DNA from: Tsuneonella sediminis
GTDB lineage: Bacteria; Pseudomonadota; Alphaproteobacteria; Sphingomonadales; Sphingomonadaceae
Length of the DNA: 42,324 nt
Direction of reading: 5' to 3'
Assembly (NCBI RefSeq): GCF_051912845.1
Contig: NZ_JBNCBU010000005.1
Span: 1 to 42,324, forward strand
This document shows positions 34,452 through 39,928 of this stretch, piece after piece; the first letter of the stretch is position 1; each line of letters starts with the position of its first letter. The translations under genes and the position numbers were made by a program. The notes under the pieces are model-generated. The model saw only the letters and a list, made by a program, of their open reading frames with translations, searched no databases and was not told the origin of the DNA.

Positions 34452-35849
34452 ATGAAGCGCGAGACGACGTCGTTCGACCCCAAGACCTGGCTGGACGACC
34501 GCAAGCCGTCGCCCGAAACAACGTCGTTCAACCCGAAGACCTGGGTGGGCGACGGTCCGCCGCCGGCCACCGACGGCAAGCCGCAGCCGGGATCCCCACC
34601 GCGCCGCGTTCCGCTGCTGGCCTCCCTTGCCGGGCTTGCGCTCGCGATTGCGACCGGCGCATGGTTCTGGCTGGGAAGCGAGGATGCCGCCGATTCCGGC
34701 GACGGTGCTGCCGCCACCGCGACACCGACCGCTCCGGCGGGCGCCGTGATCGAAAGCGCGCCGACGGAGGCGCCACGGATCGTTTCGGTCCGGAACTACC
34801 AGGACCTCGGGATCGCGCTCGAACAGATGGGCGTCCCGCTGGGCGAAGCGATGGCGATCGCCCGCGAAGCGGTCGGCGCGCTGGGGGTCGAGGACCAGGA
34901 GATGCGGATCGAGGTCGTCCTGACGGGCCGCGGCGAGGCGAGGACCGTGCATTCGCTCGTCGCCGAACTCGACGGAGGCACCGGGGTCAAGCTCACCCGC
35001 CAGTCCGACGGCACATTCGCGCGCGAGGAGAACTTCCTCAACGCGGAGACCCGATACAGTTCCGCTACCGGGACCTACGATGGTGGAACGTTCTATACGT
35101 CCGCGCTCGGCGCGGGAATGCCCGACAGCCTGACAACCCCGTTCGCCAAGGCCTTCTCGTTCGACTTCGACTTCCGTGATCTCAGCCGGGGAGACACCTT
35201 TCTTGCCGTCTGGGAAGAGCGGGTGACCAGTTCGGGCCGGCGCCTTTCGCCGCCCCGGCTCATCTATGCCGAGCTTCGGACCGCCGTTGCCGGTTCGCAT
35301 GCCTATTACGCGTTCACCCCGCCGGATGAGGTCGAGCCGCGCTGGTTCGACGCGCAGGGCAACGGCGCGGCGCGGGGCCTCATGCGCACGCCGGTCGACG
35401 GGGCGCGCATCACCAGCGGCTTCGGCGGCCGGCGCCATCCCGTCCTCGGCATCCTCAAGAACCACAACGGGACCGACTTCGGCGCACCGGTCGGGACCCC
35501 GATTTACGCATCGGGCAACGCGACCGTCGCGGCGGTGCTCCCCATGCACGGCGCGGCAGGCAATATGATCAAACTGCAGCACGGCGAGAACATGCAGACG
35601 TGGTACATGCATCTGGTTCGCTTCGCGGAAGGGATCAGCGCCGGACAGGCGGTGAACCAGGGCGAAATCATCGGCTACGTCGGAGCGACCGGCCGCGTGA
35701 CGGGCGCCCACCTGCACTACGAGGTCCGGATCGACGGTGTGCCGACCGACCCGCTCACCTACGAAACGACCAAGGTCGAGCCGCTGGTCGGGGAAGCGAT
35801 GACCATGTTCGCGGCGCGGCGCGCGGAAATCGACGCCGCCCGCAAGTAG
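34452..35849 (+). CDS. Membrane-anchored M23 (LytM-type) peptidoglycan endopeptidase, T6SS-linked
   Basis: From ATG 34452 the protein has 465 residues; a TTG at 34404 would add 16. The cytoplasmic N-terminal tail holds an 18-residue motif twice in tandem (TTSFDPKTW, TTSFNPKTW). One membrane span (LLASLAGLALAIATGAWFWL) lies near residue 65. The periplasmic part ends in an M23 domain (about 320-450) with SGFGGRRHPVLG, the zinc ligands HNGTD (HxxxD) and HLHYEV (HxH), so it looks active. M23 enzymes cut peptide cross-links in the cell wall. Placed divergently from tssK, it may make room for the TssM complex. It converges on DUF4123 with 11 bases between the stops. Confidence 0.87.
   Translation: MKRETTSFDPKTWLDDRKPSPETTSFNPKTWVGDGPPPATDGKPQPGSPPRRVPLLASLAGLALAIATGAWFWLGSEDAADSGDGAAATATPTAPAGAVIESAPTEAPRIVSVRNYQDLGIALEQMGVPLGEAMAIAREAVGALGVEDQEMRIEVVLTGRGEARTVHSLVAELDGGTGVKLTRQSDGTFAREENFLNAETRYSSATGTYDGGTFYTSALGAGMPDSLTTPFAKAFSFDFDFRDLSRGDTFLAVWEERVTSSGRRLSPPRLIYAELRTAVAGSHAYYAFTPPDEVEPRWFDAQGNGAARGLMRTPVDGARITSGFGGRRHPVLGILKNHNGTDFGAPVGTPIYASGNATVAAVLPMHGAAGNMIKLQHGENMQTWYMHLVRFAEGISAGQAVNQGEIIGYVGATGRVTGAHLHYEVRIDGVPTDPLTYETTKVEPLVGEAMTMFAARRAEIDAARK
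34461..34568 (+). repeat. Tandem 54-bp repeat coding for two TTSFxPKTW units
   Basis: Two in-frame copies (34461-34514 and 34515-34568) encode E-T-T-S-F-x-P-K-T-W followed by a variable Asp/Lys/Pro stretch. Identity is highest over the first 33 bases and includes silent differences, so the protein motif seems to be the conserved part. Confidence 0.65.
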
Positions 35850-35860
35850 TCCGTTCGCCG

Positions 35861-36349
35861 TCATGCTGTCGCCGCCGATCCGGCAACAGGCACACCGTCG
35901 ACAAGCAGGCCGCCGCGCCATTCGTACCTGCGCCTCCCGCCGGCACCGAGATCGGCCACGGCCAGTTCGATCGGTTCCAGGAAGGCGCCGACCTGGTCTG
36001 CCGTCTCGGTCCGCGCGAATACATCGAATACGCGCGGATCCCAGAACCGGAACATCACGATTTCACCGTCGGGCAGACGCGCGGTGGTAAAATGCCTCAG
36101 ATGCCGCCGCAACGCGGCAAGCTCCAGCCCGCTCCGCAGCAGGATACCCCAGAAGCGGCCGGATTCGTGCGCGCGCCAGAGCTTGGCGATCGCCGAATCC
36201 TCTTCGATCGCGACCAGCCATGGAAGCGCCTTTCGCGTTTCCCCGTCGTAGTCGCCGGAATAGAGGCAGGCCTGATCGCGCTCGGCGGCAACGATGTCAT
36301 ACAGCCGCGCGTCGGCCGCGCCGTCGACGACCGCATACCAACGGCTCAC
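35861..36349 (-). CDS. DUF4123 T6SS effector chaperone/adaptor
   Basis: This 162-residue protein matches the DUF4123 (Tap-1/TEC) family: WYAVVDGAADARLYDIVAAE at the start, LYSGDY, LPWLVAIEEDSAI, WGILLRSGLELAALRRHLR and IVMFRFWDPRVFDVF. These chaperones load a particular effector onto VgrG or PAAR and are normally encoded next to it. It starts with GTG overlapping the PAAR stop (GTGA), so the two are translated together. The usual downstream effector is missing: the next gene, 11 bases away, faces the other way and is the M23 peptidase. The likely cargo is therefore the PAAR protein with its C-terminal extension or a gene elsewhere. Confidence 0.88.
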   Translation of the reverse strand: MSRWYAVVDGAADARLYDIVAAERDQACLYSGDYDGETRKALPWLVAIEEDSAIAKLWRAHESGRFWGILLRSGLELAALRRHLRHFTTARLPDGEIVMFRFWDPRVFDVFARTETADQVGAFLEPIELAVADLGAGGRRRYEWRGGLLVDGVPVAGSAATA

Positions 36350-36783
36350 CAGTGGCAGACCGCGCAGTAGGGTTTGGCCTCGCGGTGCGCGCCGATGAAG
36401 GTTTTCATCTGCAGGTTCGGCTGCGAGAAAGGAACATTGCCGGGCATGCCGGCACCGCCCCCCCCGCCGCCGCCGCCACCGTTCCCTCCATCGCCGATCA
36501 GCACCGTCGGCGCGCCGACGACGATGACCCCGCCGTGCGCCGTGTTGTCCCCGATCCGCGCGGCTGGAAGCCCGCCGACGAGTACCGTGGCGGAACCCTT
36601 CACGATGATGTCAGATGGGCCCACGCATATGCACATGTCCGAAACGCGCGCCTGTGGCACCCCGACCGTGATGACGTTGGGCTGCCCCTTGACGATCGGA
36701 CCCCCGACATGCGGGATCGGCGGCGTGCCCGGTGTCGCCATCGGGCAGGTGTGCATGTCGCCTATGCGCGAGGCGGGCGGCAC
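36346..36783 (-). CDS. PAAR-domain spike protein with Gly-rich linker and C-terminal extension
   Basis: This 145-residue protein has an N-terminal PAAR domain (about residues 1-97): ASRIGDMHTCP with the first zinc ligands, PHVGGPI, ARVSDMCICVG and GLPAARIGDNTAHGG. It sharpens the VgrG tip. A run of Gly (about residues 98-111) separates a roughly 35-residue tail (MPGNVPFSQPNLQMKTFIGA), which ends YCAVCHW, with the CxxCH pattern three codons before the stop. The tail could be a recognition tag for the DUF4123 chaperone or a small metal-binding end. The start lies seven bases behind the CHAT gene. The chromosome may hold other PAAR genes. Confidence 0.9.
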   Translation of the reverse strand: MPPASRIGDMHTCPMATPGTPPIPHVGGPIVKGQPNVITVGVPQARVSDMCICVGPSDIIVKGSATVLVGGLPAARIGDNTAHGGVIVVGAPTVLIGDGGNGGGGGGGGGAGMPGNVPFSQPNLQMKTFIGAHREAKPYCAVCHW

Positions 36784-36789
36784 CGGGAC

Positions 36790-39700
36790 CTACTGACCGG
36801 TCGCCGCTGCGACCTGCACCGGCGCGCCGGCAAGCAACGAATTGTCGGTATCGCCCACGACGAAGAAGCCACCCCAGAAGAAGGGATGCGAACTGGCCCG
36901 CACTCCCATCAGATCGCGCTGCGCGACGTTGAGCGCTGTTGCGATGTCGTTGGTCCGGCCACTTTCGTAGAAGCGCTGCATGAACACTTCACTGTCACCG
37001 CTGTTCGACGTTTCCCAGTAGGTCGCCAGGACAGCCCGGGCGTTGGCACTGAAGAACGCGCGCACGAGTCCTTCGAGGGTCGCACCCGGCTGGGCTTCGC
37101 CCGACAGGCGAAGGGCGCGTTCGCCAATGGCCGAAGCGGTCTCGCAGGCCGACAGCACGACGAGGTTCGCATCGAGGCGGAGCTTGGCGATCTCGTCGAA
37201 GCTGAGCAGCAGGTCCGAGCCATCCGTGCCGAGCGAGGTGAGCAACGCCGCGGGCGCTTCCGGGCAGCCGAACTGGCCCTCCGTCAGACCGTGGGTGGCG
37301 AAATGGAGGATCTTGAACCGCGACAGGTCCCCGTCGGCCTCGCCCATGCGCATCACCGCAGTATCGGTGAACGAGCCGTCCTGGACGACCGGCGCGGTGC
37401 CGATTTCAAGGGCGTTGGCCGCCAGCTGGATCTCGCGCGCGGGGATCGGCGCGAGACGGGTCGTGAGCTCGCCAACCGCCGCCGGGGCAAGCCAGCACGG
37501 CCCGACCTTGATCATCCCCTGCGCCGCTGCCGCCGATGGCAACGGTTCGGGCGAAGCGAAGCCGATCAGTGGCTGGGTTGCCTTGGACGGCGCGAGCGCG
37601 CGCGACGCCACGAAGCTGCGCGGAGAAATCGCGACGCTCGAGGTCATTCGTTTGGCCAGGAAGTCGATCTTGGTATAGTCGAGCTTGTCCTTCTGGCGGG
37701 TGAAGCTCAGGACCGCCCTGGGATCGGTGACGAGCACGGCCGGCGACAACCCACTGAGGACCTGTCCGCCATCGACGACGAGGCTAGTCTTCCCCTTAAT
37801 CTGCTCATCGATCGATCCGAAGAGTATCCGATACAGGACCACTGCGTTGGTGACCGAGAATTCGGGAACCCGCCCGTAATCGATCCCGCCGTCAATCGAA
37901 TCGCGAAGCCGCTTGCTGACGAGGAGCACGTCGTTGACATCCTGCGTCGGGCGGATGGCGTGCGACCCGCTCTTGTCCACCATCATCCCGTAGATGCGGT
38001 CGCCGATGACGTTGAAGCGGACGTACGCTTCCCCGTCGCGGAGGGCGGACCGGACTTCCGTCAGGCTTGCCGGACCGGTCGAAACCGGACTGAGGCGGGC
38101 ATCCGCCTGGACCCTTGCGTCGAGTTCGAAGTAGCGCGCCTGGACGTCGGCCCGCCGCTGTTCGAGTTCCTGCGTCGGCTGCCCGGCATCGCGCGCCTCC
38201 TGCAGCAGCAGTTCGGTCTCGGTCAGCGAGCGCTGCAGATCGGCGAGTTCGCGGAGCATGCCGCCGGTTTCGCCGTCTGCCGCGACGATGGTCTGCAACT
38301 GGCTGATCTGGCGGGCGGCCCCGGGCTCGCCGCTGACCTGCAGCGCCTGGAAATACTTGTGAGCCGCGCCGTCGTCGCCGGCCTCCACCCGCTCGGCGAG
38401 CCGGTCGAGGTAGGGCCGAAGCGCGGTTGTCGAGAACGCCGCGCTTTCCTCGCGGGCGAGCAGGAGCGCGTCCACGGCCTTTTCGTACGCCGCGTCGATC
38501 TCGGCCTGGGGCCTCCCGGCCCTGGCGACGAGGGCCGCCCGCTCGAGCTCGAATTCGGCAACCGCCGGCTCGGCGCCCGTTCCGGCCCGGGCGAGCGCAC
38601 CGCGCTTGAGATCGGCGATGGCGCTGTCGAACGACCTGAACGCCGCGCTGTAATCCCCGCGGGCGGCCTCGATCCGGCCTTGCTGGCGGGAAATGCGCGC
38701 GCTCATCCACATGATCCCGTCGTCGCGGGTACGCTCCGCGGCCAGAACGCTGCGCAGCTGGCCGAAGCGCTCCCGGGCGCGCTGGAGGGCGGCCTCTGCT
38801 CCGGTGGTGTTGCCCAGCGACAGTTCGGCGACACTGAGCGCCCAGGCTGCCTGCGCATTCAGGAACGCATCGCGCTTGCCCTGGTCGTTTCCGAGCGCGA
38901 TCGCCGAACGGACATCGCCCTCGCCGGCGGCGACCGCGTTGAGCTGGAGCAGCGTACTGGGATCCGTAAGCGCGCCGCTTGTGGTCCTGTTGCCCGTCAC
39001 AAGCGGCTGCAGGAGCCGCCGCGCAGTCTCGAAATCGCGCTGGTTGAGCGCATGGAGGCCGAGATAGCTTTGCAGTTTGGCGCGCAGGTTGCGCTGGTTC
39101 TCGGTATCCAGCGTCGCGATGATTGCGCCGGCATCGGCGAAGAGCTTTTCGGCGCTGCTGAAGAACTGGATATTCGAATCCGCCAGCCCTGCCTCGAGCA
39201 TGAGCGAAGCGCGCGTCGCCGGAGATGCCTGCGGGTCGAGCCGGCCAAGCGAGTCGGTCAGGTATCGCGATGCATCGGCGCTGAGGCCGCGGAAATTGAG
39301 CGCCGTGCCGCGGCCGAGGATGGCATCGAGGCTTTCGCTCCCGGCGCTCGCGGCGACATTGGCGAACGTGCCTTGCGGCCTTTGCAGCGCTGCCACGTCG
39401 AGCGGCTGGCGATCTGACGTCGCATTCTCAGGCGTATCGAGACCGGCGAGGATTCGTGCAGCCTGGTATCCTGCCCCCACCGCATTGGGAGCAGCGGCGA
39501 TCTGGTACGCGCTGTTGCCGCGGTTCGCATCCACGAGGACGGCCTCGAACCCAAGCCCCGGATCGACGCACCGCCGCGCGACGGCCCTGTCGAAGCCCTC
39601 CAGCGTGACTGGCTGCGCTGCCCCGCAATTGAGCGAGGCGGTGAACGCGTCGCGCGAAGAGCCGCTGTCGAAACTGCGGACACGCGCCAGGGTGCCAGAT

Positions 39701-39927
39701 GCGCTTCCGCTGCAGTTCACCGAATAAATGTCGGAGAACTTGGTGCTGCTCGCACCGAAGCTCGGGTCGGTCCAGTTGTAGGCCGCCGTGCACGGTTCGC
39801 CGGCTGCGTTCTCGCCCAGGCTGAACTGTCCCCCCGGGCTAGCAGAGGGAACGGTCGCACATCCGGCAAGTACCAGCGCGAGCCCGGCCGAAGAAAGAGC
39901 GAGATAGCGCGATCGCACGAAAATCAT
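36790..39927 (-). CDS. CHAT-domain lipoprotein, probable cysteine peptidase
   Basis: From ATG 39927 the protein has 1045 residues. A lipoprotein signal peptide (ALSSAGLALVLAGC) ends in the lipobox LAGC, so it should be anchored by a lipid on Cys 24 or near. A long middle part (about 150-650) of helical, Ala/Leu-rich repeats resembles TPR units (RRLLQPLVTG, AEAALQRARERFGQLR). The C-terminal CHAT caspase-like domain (about 730-1045) keeps the catalytic His (ILHFATHG) and Cys (VVLSACETA). CHAT proteins often accompany large haemagglutinin-like exoproteins; here the start lies one base after that gene's stop, and PAAR follows. It may process the exoprotein or be part of an envelope-side effector system (inference). 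Confidence 0.9.
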   Translation of the reverse strand: MIFVRSRYLALSSAGLALVLAGCATVPSASPGGQFSLGENAAGEPCTAAYNWTDPSFGASSTKFSDIYSVNCSGSASGTLARVRSFDSGSSRDAFTASLNCGAAQPVTLEGFDRAVARRCVDPGLGFEAVLVDANRGNSAYQIAAAPNAVGAGYQAARILAGLDTPENATSDRQPLDVAALQRPQGTFANVAASAGSESLDAILGRGTALNFRGLSADASRYLTDSLGRLDPQASPATRASLMLEAGLADSNIQFFSSAEKLFADAGAIIATLDTENQRNLRAKLQSYLGLHALNQRDFETARRLLQPLVTGNRTTSGALTDPSTLLQLNAVAAGEGDVRSAIALGNDQGKRDAFLNAQAAWALSVAELSLGNTTGAEAALQRARERFGQLRSVLAAERTRDDGIMWMSARISRQQGRIEAARGDYSAAFRSFDSAIADLKRGALARAGTGAEPAVAEFELERAALVARAGRPQAEIDAAYEKAVDALLLAREESAAFSTTALRPYLDRLAERVEAGDDGAAHKYFQALQVSGEPGAARQISQLQTIVAADGETGGMLRELADLQRSLTETELLLQEARDAGQPTQELEQRRADVQARYFELDARVQADARLSPVSTGPASLTEVRSALRDGEAYVRFNVIGDRIYGMMVDKSGSHAIRPTQDVNDVLLVSKRLRDSIDGGIDYGRVPEFSVTNAVVLYRILFGSIDEQIKGKTSLVVDGGQVLSGLSPAVLVTDPRAVLSFTRQKDKLDYTKIDFLAKRMTSSVAISPRSFVASRALAPSKATQPLIGFASPEPLPSAAAAQGMIKVGPCWLAPAAVGELTTRLAPIPAREIQLAANALEIGTAPVVQDGSFTDTAVMRMGEADGDLSRFKILHFATHGLTEGQFGCPEAPAALLTSLGTDGSDLLLSFDEIAKLRLDANLVVLSACETASAIGERALRLSGEAQPGATLEGLVRAFFSANARAVLATYWETSNSGDSEVFMQRFYESGRTNDIATALNVAQRDLMGVRASSHPFFWGGFFVVGDTDNSLLAGAPVQVAAATGQ

Positions 39928-39928
39928 C

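Noticed and set aside
36346..36366. PAAR C-terminal CxxCH as a cytochrome c haem site
   Set aside because: The protein has no export signal or cytochrome fold, and the motif is at the extreme C-terminus. A metal site or chance is more likely.
36220..39417. 1065-codon plus-strand open frame opposite the CHAT gene
   Set aside because: It is Arg/Gly/Pro/His-rich with no domain or periodicity and runs antisense to a protein with clear lipobox, His and Cys motifs. Long open antisense frames are common in high-GC DNA.
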